NCBI GenBank assembly: GCA_020637775.1
Contig: JACKJV010000001.1
Coordinates: 496,001-560,000 of the forward strand
Direction of reading: 5' to 3'
From: Brucellaceae bacterium
Lineage (GTDB): Bacteria > Pseudomonadota > Alphaproteobacteria > Rhizobiales > Rhizobiaceae
DNA length: 64,000 nucleotides
The notes beneath the pieces are model-generated. The model did no database searches, was not told the DNA's origin, and saw only the letters and a list, made by a program, of their open reading frames with translations. Numbering within the stretch: position 1 is the first letter of the stretch; each line of letters begins with the position of its first letter. This document shows positions 52,153-61,188 of the stretch, one piece after another. Position numbers and translations under genes: made by a program.

Positions 52153-52329
52153 ATGTCCCTTGAATCGCATCTTGCGGAACTGCATCGCAAACACGGCGAG
52201 CTGGAGCGGAAAATCGACGAGATGACGCTTCATCCCTCCGTGGACGATCTCGAACTTGTCGAGCTCAAGCGCCGCAAGCTGAAACTCAAGGATGAAATCA
52301 GCAAGCTGGAGACAGAGACCCGCCATTGA
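52153..52329 (+). CDS. DUF465 (YdcH) family small protein
   Basis: The 58-residue protein starts MSLESHLAELHRKHGELERK and ends LKRRKLKLKDEISKLETETR, a typical DUF465 helical hairpin. The start follows GGAAGGAGAGCTGGCC. Its role is unknown. It has its own strong terminator downstream and stands divergent from a second member of the same family. Confidence 0.9.
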   Translation: MSLESHLAELHRKHGELERKIDEMTLHPSVDDLELVELKRRKLKLKDEISKLETETRH

Positions 52330-52371
52330 CGGCAATGTGACGGAAACGGCAAGCCTTGTCCGTTCCGCATG

Positions 52372-52410
52372 AAACCCGCGTCCCGACCGGCGCGGGTTTT
52401 TCATTTTTTC
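52372..52410 (+). terminator. Rho-independent terminator after the DUF465 gene
   Basis: A 9-bp stem, AAACCCGCG with CGCGGGTTT, encloses a 10-nt loop and is followed by TTCATTTTTTC. It lies 43 bp after the stop codon. Confidence 0.9.
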
Positions 52411-53659
52411 AGGTGTCGGCCGGATCCTCCTCGCCGCGCGGATCGAGGTTGTAGGCTTCCGGCGTGGTCGCCCGCTCCACCGGCAACGTCTGGAACGTGT
52501 CCTTTTCCGCCTGCGGCACGGCAGCACGCTGGCGCATCCGCCAGGCGGTGTAGGGCACGATGAGGCCGTGTGCCAATGCGGTGGCGAGGAAGATGCCCTC
52601 AGGGCGAAGGCCTTCCATCAGGGTCGCGCCCAGCAGCGGCCCGGCCATGGTTCCGGCGCCGTAGATCAGCAGCAGGCCACCGGACACCTTCACGAAATCC
52701 TCCGGCCCGGCATGGTCGTTGGCATGCGCCACGGCGATCGAATAGAGCGTGTAGGCCATGGCCCCATACACGGCGGCCAGCGAAATGACCGGCACCGCGC
52801 CGCGCAGCTCAAGGAAGAAGGCGCTCAACGCGACGGCACTGGCAATGCCTGCCATGGCGAGAAGGACGATGCGCCGGTCGGTCCTGTCGGACATGCGGCC
52901 TGCCGGCCACTGCATCAGCGCCCCGGCCACCACGGTCACGCTCATCATCACGGCGATGCCGGCGGTTCCCACGCCGGCCTGTGCGCCATAGACGGCGCCG
53001 AGCGTACCCCAGGCGCCATTGGCGACGCCGATCAGGAAACAGCCCGCAAAGGCCACCGGCGAGGTGCGGTAGAGCGTCTTCAGGTCCAGCGAGACACCGG
53101 TTGGCGGGCGCGGGCTGGCCACTGTCGACATGGCGATCGGGATCAGGGCCAGGCAGAACAGCGCGCCGGCAGCCATGAAGGGCGTCTGCCGCGTGACATC
53201 GCCCGCGGCCAGCCCCATCTGGCCGGCCATGATCGAGGCATAGGTCACCATCATGTAGAGACCGAAGATCGAGCCGCGCGATTCGTTGGTCGCCTTTTCG
53301 TTGAGCCAGCTTTCGATCACCATGAAGGCGCCGGCCATGATGAAGCCGGTGCAGACCCGCAGCGCGATCCACACGGCCGGTTCGATGACGATCCCGGTCA
53401 TCAGCGCCAGGACGGCACCGCTGGAGGCAAAGGCGGCGAAGGCGCGCACATGGCCCACACTGCGCACCAGCCGCGGCGCATAGAGGCAGCCGGCCACGAA
53501 GCCGGCCGCCCAGCCGGTGCCAAGCAGGCCGAGCGAGAAGGCGGAAAAGCCTTCCGCCTGGCCGCGCAGCGGCAGCAGCAGCCCGTGCAGCCCGCTTCCA
53601 GCCAGCAGGAAGGCGGTTCCGAGCAGGAGGGCGGCAATGGGGGCAATGCGGGCGAACAT
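52409..53659 (-). CDS. MFS transporter, YcaD-like
   Basis: The 416-residue inner-membrane protein has twelve hydrophobic segments and the MFS loops GWAAGFVAGCLYAPRLVRSVG after TM2 and WPAGRMSDRTDRR in the second half; ESWLNEKATNESRGSIFGLY after TM4 is typical of the YcaD group. The substrate is unknown. The start MFARIAPIAALLLG lies 104 bp from the end of the DUF1192 gene on the same strand. Confidence 0.92.
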   Translation of the reverse strand: MFARIAPIAALLLGTAFLLAGSGLHGLLLPLRGQAEGFSAFSLGLLGTGWAAGFVAGCLYAPRLVRSVGHVRAFAAFASSGAVLALMTGIVIEPAVWIALRVCTGFIMAGAFMVIESWLNEKATNESRGSIFGLYMMVTYASIMAGQMGLAAGDVTRQTPFMAAGALFCLALIPIAMSTVASPRPPTGVSLDLKTLYRTSPVAFAGCFLIGVANGAWGTLGAVYGAQAGVGTAGIAVMMSVTVVAGALMQWPAGRMSDRTDRRIVLLAMAGIASAVALSAFFLELRGAVPVISLAAVYGAMAYTLYSIAVAHANDHAGPEDFVKVSGGLLLIYGAGTMAGPLLGATLMEGLRPEGIFLATALAHGLIVPYTAWRMRQRAAVPQAEKDTFQTLPVERATTPEAYNLDPRGEEDPADT

Positions 53660-53763
53660 GGATTACCTTGCGAATCGGAACGGTTCCGGGACAGCGCGCG
53701 CCTTCGGCACGGCAAACAGGGCGATTTCGCGGCCACTTCCCGGCAATGCCGGGGATGGCGGAC

Positions 53764-53958
53764 TCAACTCTTGCGGAAGAGCGATTCCGCGGCGCTCTTC
53801 GTGGACGATTTCGCCTCCATTTCGTTCCGCAGGCGCATGATTTCGCTTTCCAGAAGGCTTATGCGGTGGCCCAGTTCGTCGACCGACAGGTCGGACAGAT
53901 CCTGGCCAATGGCATGGGTGACGGGCTTGCGCACCGGATCGTCATCGAAAAGAGCCAT
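53764..53958 (-). CDS. DUF1192 family small protein
   Basis: The 64-residue protein starts MALFDDDPVRKP and has the segment LSDLSVDELGHRISLLESEI followed by MRLRNEM, the DUF1192 signature of alphaproteobacteria. Its function is unknown; it is predicted to be a short coiled coil. The ATG follows GGGAGGTCCGGC. It stands divergent from the quinone oxidoreductase gene. Confidence 0.9.
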   Translation of the reverse strand: MALFDDDPVRKPVTHAIGQDLSDLSVDELGHRISLLESEIMRLRNEMEAKSSTKSAAESLFRKS

Positions 53959-54048
53959 GCCGGACCTCCCTTGCCTTGGCATTCACCGCCATGACAATAC
54001 ATGCATCAGTGCTGCGCAATCAATTCCGAGACAGAGACAGGCAAGCCC

Positions 54049-55047
54049 ATGACACTGCCCGCAAACATGACCGCAATCGCCATCACGTCACCCGGCGGCC
54101 CGATGGTGCTGAAGCCGGAACGGCGCCCGGTTCCCGCTCCGAAGGAAGGCGAGGTGCTGATCCGGGTCGCCGCAGCCGGCGTCAACCGCCCCGATGTCCT
54201 GCAACGCATGGGCGCCTATCCGCCGCCGCCAGGCGCTTCCGAACTGCCCGGCCTCGAGGTGGCCGGCGAAGTCGCGGCCGTTGGCGCGGGCGTGACCCGC
54301 TGGCGCGAAGGCGATCGCATCTGCGCGCTGACGCCGGGCGGCGGCTATGCCGAATATTGCATCGCCCCGGCCTCCAATTGCCTTCCTGTTCCCTCGGGTT
54401 TCACCTTCACGGAGGCTGCGGCCATTCCCGAGACCTATTTCACCGTCTGGCACAATGTCTTCCAGCGCGGCGGCCTGCAGGACGGCGAGACCCTTCTTGT
54501 CCATGGCGGCACGTCCGGCATCGGAACGACGGCGATCCAGCTCGCGGCAAAGGCCGGCGCCTATGTCATCGTCACCGCCGGGTCGAAGGAGAAATGCGAC
54601 GCCTGCCTGTCGCTCGGCGCCGACCGGGCGATCAACTATCGCGAGGAGGACTTCGTCGACGCAGTGCGCGAGGCGACCGGCGGCAAGGGCGCCAACGTCA
54701 TTCTCGACATGGTCGGCGGCGATTACGTGGAGCGCAACTATCGCGCTGCCGCCGAGGAAGGGCGAATCGTCCAGATCGCGGTGCTGCACGGCGCAAAGGC
54801 CACGGCAGACGTCTCCCTGATCATGCGCAAGCGACTGGTCCATACCGGTTCGACGCTGCGTCCGCGCCCGGTCCATTTCAAGGCCACCATCGCGGCGGAA
54901 CTGGAGGCGCGCGTCTGGCCGCTGCTCGCCAAGCGCGATGTCGCGCCGGTCATGGACATGATCTTCCCGCTCGCCGAGGCCTGGCGGGCCCATGAGCGCA
55001 TGGAAGAGGGCAACCATATCGGCAAGATCGTGCTCGACGTGGCGTGA
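54049..55047 (+). CDS. NAD(P)H-dependent quinone oxidoreductase (zinc-free MDR family)
   Basis: The 332-residue medium-chain dehydrogenase/reductase has the N-terminal GVNRPDVLQRMGAYPPPPGA, the PETYFTVWHNVFQRGGL segment and the nucleotide-binding VHGGTSGIGTTAIQLA near residue 145. It lacks the zinc-binding lobe, as in PIG3-type quinone oxidoreductases. The ATG at 54049 gives MTLPANMTAIAITSPGGP. It is convergent with yraN. Confidence 0.93.
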   Translation: MTLPANMTAIAITSPGGPMVLKPERRPVPAPKEGEVLIRVAAAGVNRPDVLQRMGAYPPPPGASELPGLEVAGEVAAVGAGVTRWREGDRICALTPGGGYAEYCIAPASNCLPVPSGFTFTEAAAIPETYFTVWHNVFQRGGLQDGETLLVHGGTSGIGTTAIQLAAKAGAYVIVTAGSKEKCDACLSLGADRAINYREEDFVDAVREATGGKGANVILDMVGGDYVERNYRAAAEEGRIVQIAVLHGAKATADVSLIMRKRLVHTGSTLRPRPVHFKATIAAELEARVWPLLAKRDVAPVMDMIFPLAEAWRAHERMEEGNHIGKIVLDVA

Positions 55048-55054
55048 CCGGCGC

Positions 55055-55423
55055 TCACGCCTGCCAGGCATTGGCCACGTGGCGCGGCCAATGCCCCGGA
55101 ACCACGGCCACAATGTCAAAGCGCAGCGACAGGCGCGCCGCATCCGGCTGGCGCGACAGCCAGAGATCGGCGGCGTTTGCGATGCGCCGCTGCGATTCGC
55201 GGCCCACGGCGTCATGGGCGGCGTCTTCGCTGGACCGCGCCTTGACCTCGACAATCGCGACAACATCGCCGCGCCGGGCGATCAGGTCGATTTCGCCAAG
55301 CCGTGTGCGATAATTTCGCGCGACGATGCGGTAGCCCTTGAGCATCAGCGCCAGCGCTGCCAGCCACTCGCCGCGCTGCCCGCGTCTGAGTGCGATGTGC
55401 CGGCCGTTTCGCGCGTCAGCCAT
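55055..55423 (-). CDS. yraN: YraN family (UPF0102) nuclease-like protein
   Basis: The 122-residue protein has the family motifs [32 protein letters not shown] and VEVKARSS, a predicted restriction-endonuclease-like core (E-D-ExK). The cellular function is unsettled. It overlaps rsmI by eight bases; rsmI-yraN next to an LpoA-like gene is a conserved cluster. Confidence 0.94.
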   Translation of the reverse strand: MADARNGRHIALRRGQRGEWLAALALMLKGYRIVARNYRTRLGEIDLIARRGDVVAIVEVKARSSEDAAHDAVGRESQRRIANAADLWLSRQPDAARLSLRFDIVAVVPGHWPRHVANAWQA

Positions 55424-56345
55424 CGCCGTTGCGATCCTTCAGGGCCACGATGCGGGCGAACAGATCCTGCTTGGGCAATCCGGTCTGCCTGGCCGCCTGT
55501 GCCGCGGCCCGTGAGGCCGGCATGACGGCAGAAAGCTCGACCAGAAGCGCATCGACGTCTTCGGCCGCCGGCACGGCCGCTTCGCCGGGCGGCGCCACGC
55601 AAATCACGATTTCGCCTTTCGGCGCGCCGGTCTCTCCATAATGGGCGGCCAGCGCCGGAAGGCTGTCGCGGCGCACTTCCTCGAACGCCTTGGTCATCTC
55701 CCGCGCCACAGCGGCGGGCCGGTCGCCGAAGATCTCCGCCATGGCGGCGAGGGTGGCGGCCAGCCGGCGCGGCGATTCGTAGAAGACGAGCGTGCCGGGA
55801 ACGGCATCCAGCGATTCCAGTCGGGTGCGTTTCTGCCCGGCCTTCACCGGCAGGAAGCCGGCAAAGAAAAACGCGTCGGTCGGCAGGCCCGACGCGGTGA
55901 GCGCGGCCAGCAGCGCCGAAGGACCCGGCAGCGGCGTCACGGGCAGTCCCGCGGCCAGCGTTTCTTCCACCAGCCGGTAGCCGGGATCGGACAGCAGAGG
56001 CGTGCCGGCATCGCTGACGAGGGCCACGGACCGCCCGGACGCCATCGCCTCGATCAGTTTCGGCCCGGCGACGGCGGCGTTGTGTTCGTGATAGGCGGTG
56101 GTGCGTGCGCGAATGCCATAGCGATCGAGCAGCACCCGGCTCGTGCGCGTGTCTTCGCAGGCCACGATATCCGCGCCTGCCAGCGCCTGGAGCGCACGGA
56201 TCGTGATGTCGGCCAGGTTGCCGATCGGCGTCGCGACAAGATGAAGGCCGGCCGGAAGCGCACTGGCCTCGAACGCGGCCTGGCCGATCATGTAGCGTGT
56301 GTCGCGCTCCCGCGAACCTGTTGCGCCTGCTGGTGGCCTGTTCAT
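55416..56345 (-). CDS. rsmI: 16S rRNA (cytidine-1402-2'-O) methyltransferase
   Basis: RsmI 2'-O-methylates C1402 of 16S rRNA. The 309-residue protein has the tetrapyrrole-methylase fold with [15 protein letters not shown] near residue 34, [22 protein letters not shown] and [12 protein letters not shown]. It is divergent from the LpoA-like lipoprotein gene. Confidence 0.96.
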   Translation of the reverse strand: MNRPPAGATGSRERDTRYMIGQAAFEASALPAGLHLVATPIGNLADITIRALQALAGADIVACEDTRTSRVLLDRYGIRARTTAYHEHNAAVAGPKLIEAMASGRSVALVSDAGTPLLSDPGYRLVEETLAAGLPVTPLPGPSALLAALTASGLPTDAFFFAGFLPVKAGQKRTRLESLDAVPGTLVFYESPRRLAATLAAMAEIFGDRPAAVAREMTKAFEEVRRDSLPALAAHYGETGAPKGEIVICVAPPGEAAVPAAEDVDALLVELSAVMPASRAAAQAARQTGLPKQDLFARIVALKDRNGDG

Positions 56346-56455
56346 GACCTGTTATTAACCTTGACGAATGCTTGCCAATCGCGTTTTGCGGTTGCGACAA
56401 TGAAAACAAGGGACGTGAAAGCGCTTCTAACACGGCGCGGCAGACAGGTGCAGGC

Positions 56456-57664
56456 ATGATGACAGGGTTTTTCCGCGCGGTCCGCCGCATATCCGGGCTG
56501 GCAGCGCTCGCGCTGCTGGCCGGCTGCCAGGGCGTGCAGATGGGCCTGCCCATGCCCGACGGCGGCGAGCCGGTCATGCAACAGTCCGAACCGGTGCCAG
56601 CCAACCTGCCACCCGCCACGGGCGAGGTGATCGGCAGCGGTCCGGTTCGCGTGGCGATGCTGCTGCCAATGAGCGCGCCAGGCAATGCGGGCAAGGTGGC
56701 GCAGGGCTTCCGCAATGCCGCCGCGCTGGCCGTGGAGGACTTTCCCGGCACCGTGGAACTCGTGATCAAGGATACCGCCGGCATAGCCACAACGGCCACC
56801 GACGCGGCCGCCGAAGCCTATACGGAAGGCGCGTCCATCGTTCTGGGGCCGTTGTTCTCGGGCAATGTCTCGGCTGTCAGCGGTGTGCTGGAGCCGCGCG
56901 GGCGCACCATGATCGCCTTTTCCTCCGATGCCGGCGTGGCGCGGCGCGGGGTGTATCTCAATTCCTTCCTGCCCGGAGACATCGTCCGGCGCACGCTGGA
57001 TCATGCCATGGCGCAGGGTGTGCGCCGCGTGACGGCCATCGTTCCGGAGGGTGCGTTCGGCCTGCTCGTCGAGCGCGAGGCACGCCAGGCGCTGGCCGCC
57101 GGCGGCGGGGAACTCGTCGGCACGGTGCGCTATGCCTATGACGACGCTTCCGTGGCGCAAGCCGTGGCCGATGCCATGCCGCTGGTCGGCAAGTCCGACG
57201 CCATCCTTCTGCCCGATGGCGGCAACACGCCCGGTGTCTTCGCGCGGCAATTGCGCGAGACCGGCGCGGACCTTTCTGGCAAGCGCTTCCTCGGTTCGGG
57301 CCAGTGGGCCAACGCCAAACTGACCGATCCCGCCTTCAATGGCGCATGGTATGCCGATATCGACCAGACGCGCATGGGCAGTTTCAATACCCGCTATGAG
57401 CAGCGCTTTGGCGAAAAACCGGCGCCCAACATGGTGCTGGGCTACGATTCGCTTGCCCTCGTCGCGGGGCTCGTGCGCAGTGGCGGGCCGCAGGCGCTCA
57501 CCGTGGCCAATCTCGAATCGGCGGGCGGTTACAATGGCTATACCGGGCTCTTCCGGCTGCGTCCCGACGGGCGCAACGAGCGCGGCTATGCGGTCTACGA
57601 GATCCGCAACGGCCAGCCGCAGGTTGTCAGCCCGGCACCGGCCAGTTTCCGGCCGGGCTTCTGA
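56456..57664 (+). CDS. Penicillin-binding protein activator, LpoA-like lipoprotein
   Basis: The 402-residue protein has a lipoprotein signal with LAGC lipobox and a periplasmic-binding-type domain (VAMLLPMSAPGNAGKVAQGF, then GPLFSGNVSAVSGV) like the C-terminal part of LpoA. The related E. coli protein activates PBP1A from the outer membrane; the alphaproteobacterial form lacks the TPR part, so partner and role are inferred. The ATG at 56456 places the lipobox about 22 residues in. Confidence 0.88.
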   Translation: MMTGFFRAVRRISGLAALALLAGCQGVQMGLPMPDGGEPVMQQSEPVPANLPPATGEVIGSGPVRVAMLLPMSAPGNAGKVAQGFRNAAALAVEDFPGTVELVIKDTAGIATTATDAAAEAYTEGASIVLGPLFSGNVSAVSGVLEPRGRTMIAFSSDAGVARRGVYLNSFLPGDIVRRTLDHAMAQGVRRVTAIVPEGAFGLLVEREARQALAAGGGELVGTVRYAYDDASVAQAVADAMPLVGKSDAILLPDGGNTPGVFARQLRETGADLSGKRFLGSGQWANAKLTDPAFNGAWYADIDQTRMGSFNTRYEQRFGEKPAPNMVLGYDSLALVAGLVRSGGPQALTVANLESAGGYNGYTGLFRLRPDGRNERGYAVYEIRNGQPQVVSPAPASFRPGF

Positions 57665-57704
57665 CACCGGGCAGCCGGTCGGCGCAGCCGGTCAGGGTTG
57701 ACGT

Positions 57705-59045
57705 TCAGGCCAGCATATGCGCCATGAGCGCGCGCAATTGCGCAGGCTTGACGGGCTTGCGCATGACTTCCATGTGCGCCGAACGGGCCACCTGAGCCAG
57801 ATCCTCGGAAAAATCGGCGGTCGTGATCAGCGCGGGGATGGCCTTGCGGGTGACGCGGCGCGTCTCCGTGATCGCCTCGGTGCCAAGATCACCATGGTCG
57901 AGATGCTGATCGGCGATGATGATGTCGGGATCGAAGCCGTCCCGTTCGACATGGGCCAGGATTTCCTCCAGGCAGGCGCCGTCGCGCACCTCGCAGCCCC
58001 AGCGCTGCAAGAGGAGAAGCATGGCGCGGCGCACGCCGGCGTCGTTTTCCACCAGCAGCACGCGCGCCCCGTCCAGACCATAGGCACGCGGCCGCTCCGG
58101 CTCGCCGGACACAGCCTGCGCGGCCGGTTCGGCCTGCGGACGCATGCCCATGGGCGCCGTCAGCCGGAAGACCGTGCCCTTGCCCACCACGGATGTGAAA
58201 TGCAGCGGATGATCGAGTGCGGCCACCATGCGCTTGACGATGGACAGGCCCAGGCCTAGGCCGCCCGTCCCGTCGTCGGAGAGGTCCGGGCCGCGGTGGA
58301 ACTCCTCGAAGACCGCGTCGAACTCCTCTTCAGGAATGCCGGTGCCGGTGTCGATCACGTCCACGCGGACCTGCTGGCCGCGCGGCCGCGCGGCGACGAA
58401 GACGCCACCGGTGCGGGTGTAGCGGATGGCATTGGAAACGATGTTCTGCAGGATGCGCCGGTACATGCCCTGGTCCGACAATACGGCCAGCCGGGTCGGG
58501 CGGAAGCGCAGGCGCAAGCCCTTGCGCGCCGCCAGCGGGGCGAAATCCGATTGCAGCGACTGGAACAGCGTATCGAGCTGGACGAGCGAAACCTCCGGCC
58601 GCACCACGCCGGCATCCAGCTTGGAAATGTCGAGCAGGGTGCGCAACAGCTCTTCCATCGTCTCCAGCGAACGCTCCACCTGCCGGGCAAGCGTCTGGCC
58701 CTCGTCGCTGGTCTGGATGTCGGAAAGCGCCGAAATGGAAAGCCGCGCGGCGTTGAGCGGCTGCAAAACGTCATGGCTGGCGGCGGCCAGGAACCGCGTT
58801 TTCGACAGGTTGGCGATCTCGGCGGCCTCCTTGGCCTGCACGAGATCCTGGTTGGTCTTTTCCAGCCGCCGCAGCGTGGCGCGCAGTTCCTCGGTGCGCG
58901 CACGGATGCGCCCTTCCAGGTTGATGGCCGTCTGGAACAGCGAAAAGGCATTGCCCTGCTGATCCATCGACTGCTCGACGCGCGACATCAGCGCCTGGTT
59001 GATGCGGCGAAGCCGTTCGATATCGTCGATCTCGTCGATGTTCAT
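57705..59045 (-). CDS. Hybrid sensor histidine kinase (NahK-like) partnered with a FIST protein
   Basis: The 446-residue cytoplasmic kinase has an N-terminal coiled coil (residues 10-80), the phosphoacceptor His91 in AASHDVLQPLNAARL, an ATPase domain with NIVSNAIRYT, DTGTGIPEEEF and GGLGLGLSIVKRM, and a C-terminal receiver with Asp379 in IIADQHL. It has no membrane or PAS sensor of its own, so the signal must come from a partner. The FIST-domain gene 13 bp upstream is the obvious candidate, as in NosP/NahK pairs. Output is probably a response regulator elsewhere. Confidence 0.92.
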   Translation of the reverse strand: MNIDEIDDIERLRRINQALMSRVEQSMDQQGNAFSLFQTAINLEGRIRARTEELRATLRRLEKTNQDLVQAKEAAEIANLSKTRFLAAASHDVLQPLNAARLSISALSDIQTSDEGQTLARQVERSLETMEELLRTLLDISKLDAGVVRPEVSLVQLDTLFQSLQSDFAPLAARKGLRLRFRPTRLAVLSDQGMYRRILQNIVSNAIRYTRTGGVFVAARPRGQQVRVDVIDTGTGIPEEEFDAVFEEFHRGPDLSDDGTGGLGLGLSIVKRMVAALDHPLHFTSVVGKGTVFRLTAPMGMRPQAEPAAQAVSGEPERPRAYGLDGARVLLVENDAGVRRAMLLLLQRWGCEVRDGACLEEILAHVERDGFDPDIIIADQHLDHGDLGTEAITETRRVTRKAIPALITTADFSEDLAQVARSAHMEVMRKPVKPAQLRALMAHMLA

Positions 59046-59058
59046 TGCCGCGCCGGCC

Positions 59059-60282
59059 CTATCCGGCGGCTTCGCGCATCGCACCGAATGCCACACCCGT
59101 GAAGGTCTGGTTCAGGTGCATGGAGCGGAACTGCTCGCCGTAGGTGGCGAAGCCGATGACATTGTTCGTGCGGTAAAGCTCGGAGACATCGCGAATGATC
59201 TGGCGGTTCTGCGCGTCCAGGCGGCGGTGGGTGCATTCGAAGCCGAGCACGACATCAATGCCCTTGAGCTGTGCCGCGACATCGTTCAAGGCCTGGCGCG
59301 TGGTTTCCACCATGCCGGTCGGTTCCGCGACGGTCAGCACAACGCCGTCATCGATGGCGCAGAAGAAGGACAGCGAGCCGTCCTCGTTCACCTTTTGGAT
59401 CGACCGGCAGTAATATTCGCCGCCGACGCGCACGACGACCGGGTGCGTGGCGAATGACAGCGGCGACAGCGATTGCGGATCCATGCCGATGGCCTGGGCA
59501 TATTCCGCTGCCGCGGGCGCGGCGTTGAGTTCATGCACGATCCGGTGGTCCGGATCGGAGGCGGTGACGACAAGCTTCTTCTGTGTCGGCACGAAATTGT
59601 CGGTCTTGAAGATGTGGAAGGGCACGTCCGTGGCAACCAGGGCGATGACCGCGGCGCCGGTGTGGACATGGCCGTCGTGTATGATGGGCGTTTCGTGAAA
59701 GTTCAGGTCGTCGCCCGCCGAACCGCCGATCAGCGGAATGTCATCCAGTCCCCAGTGTATGGCCGAGGTGACCGCCTCTTCCGAATAGCACATGCCGTCG
59801 ATGAGACAGACGGCGAAGGTGCGGGCCCCCTCCGGCTTGCAGGCCTGCGCCAGGGCGTGGCGCGCCATCTCCACCCGGGCGGTGATGCTCTCCATTCCGG
59901 CGTTGGTCACGTCCTCGATCAGCGTGGTGACCACGGTGAAGTGGCGGGCGGGCAGGATCATGGCGATCGCCTGGCCGTCCTGGAGGCCTTCCGGCGTGAT
60001 TTCGCCGGCGGTCGTGCAGCAGGCATGGGCCACCGACGGGGCATGACGCCGCAAGGCGGCCGCCAGTTCCCCGGGCGAATAGAGCCGTGGCGAATGGAAG
60101 ATGAAGGCGAAACCGCCACCCATGGCCTCGGCCTCGGTGGCGATCGCCTTGCAGAAGGCTTCCGGATGGCCGCCTGTCCCGGCAAGCGCCACCATTCCGC
60201 ATGAATAGGGGCTGCGTGTCAGCGTCAGGGTCTTCTCCTCCCGCGCAGCAACCCTCCTCTGCCGGTGCCGCACTCGGCGCAT
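59059..60282 (-). CDS. FIST-domain sensor protein (NosP-like)
   Basis: The roughly 400-residue protein has a FIST N domain (ending in DDIPLIGGSAGDDLNFHET) and a FIST C domain (NAAPAAAEYAQAIG, NEDGSLSFFCAIDDGVVL). FIST proteins next to kinases of this type include NosP, a haem protein that senses nitric oxide. The haem ligand cannot be confirmed from sequence alone. The start is uncertain: ATG at 60282 is chosen, but an ATG at 60195 is possible. It forms an operon with the hybrid kinase. Confidence 0.87.
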   Translation of the reverse strand: MRRVRHRQRRVAAREEKTLTLTRSPYSCGMVALAGTGGHPEAFCKAIATEAEAMGGGFAFIFHSPRLYSPGELAAALRRHAPSVAHACCTTAGEITPEGLQDGQAIAMILPARHFTVVTTLIEDVTNAGMESITARVEMARHALAQACKPEGARTFAVCLIDGMCYSEEAVTSAIHWGLDDIPLIGGSAGDDLNFHETPIIHDGHVHTGAAVIALVATDVPFHIFKTDNFVPTQKKLVVTASDPDHRIVHELNAAPAAAEYAQAIGMDPQSLSPLSFATHPVVVRVGGEYYCRSIQKVNEDGSLSFFCAIDDGVVLTVAEPTGMVETTRQALNDVAAQLKGIDVVLGFECTHRRLDAQNRQIIRDVSELYRTNNVIGFATYGEQFRSMHLNQTFTGVAFGAMREAAG

Positions 60283-60556
60283 ATTATGATCGTGGAATTC
60301 CCACAGCGCAACAGCGCCGCTCGCGCCGTGCCCGCGATGGCAAATGCGACCGAAAGTACAATACCTTCCGGCGGACCGGGGCGGCATTGTTTTCGCGAAG
60401 GGTTTGGAGGGACCTTGCGGGGAATTGCCGTGCATGCGCGCGGGCCCGGCATCCGGTCCGGGCCATTCACCCGAATCGATGGCGCGGGCTTGAAAGCCCG
60501 TCGTTTTCCGTAAATCCTAGCCATGTCCAACATGGTGCCTTTGGGAGGAGGACTTG

Positions 60557-61045
<489 letters not shown>

Positions 61046-61188
61046 AGCGAGCCAATAGCGAAACATTAAGCAGCGAATAGCGGGGTACGGGCGACAGCGA
61101 CCTGGTCACAGACGGCAAATCCGGTTGATTGCCCCTGGTCGCCATGTGCCAGCCCGCGTTCGCTCCCGACAGGCGGAGGAGCTTGAAA

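Noticed and set aside
60466-60515. Small hairpin (CGGGCTT/AAGCCCG) with downstream T residues before coxS as a terminator
   Set aside because: The loop would be only two bases unless pairs open, the T-tract is short and there is no upstream plus-strand gene.
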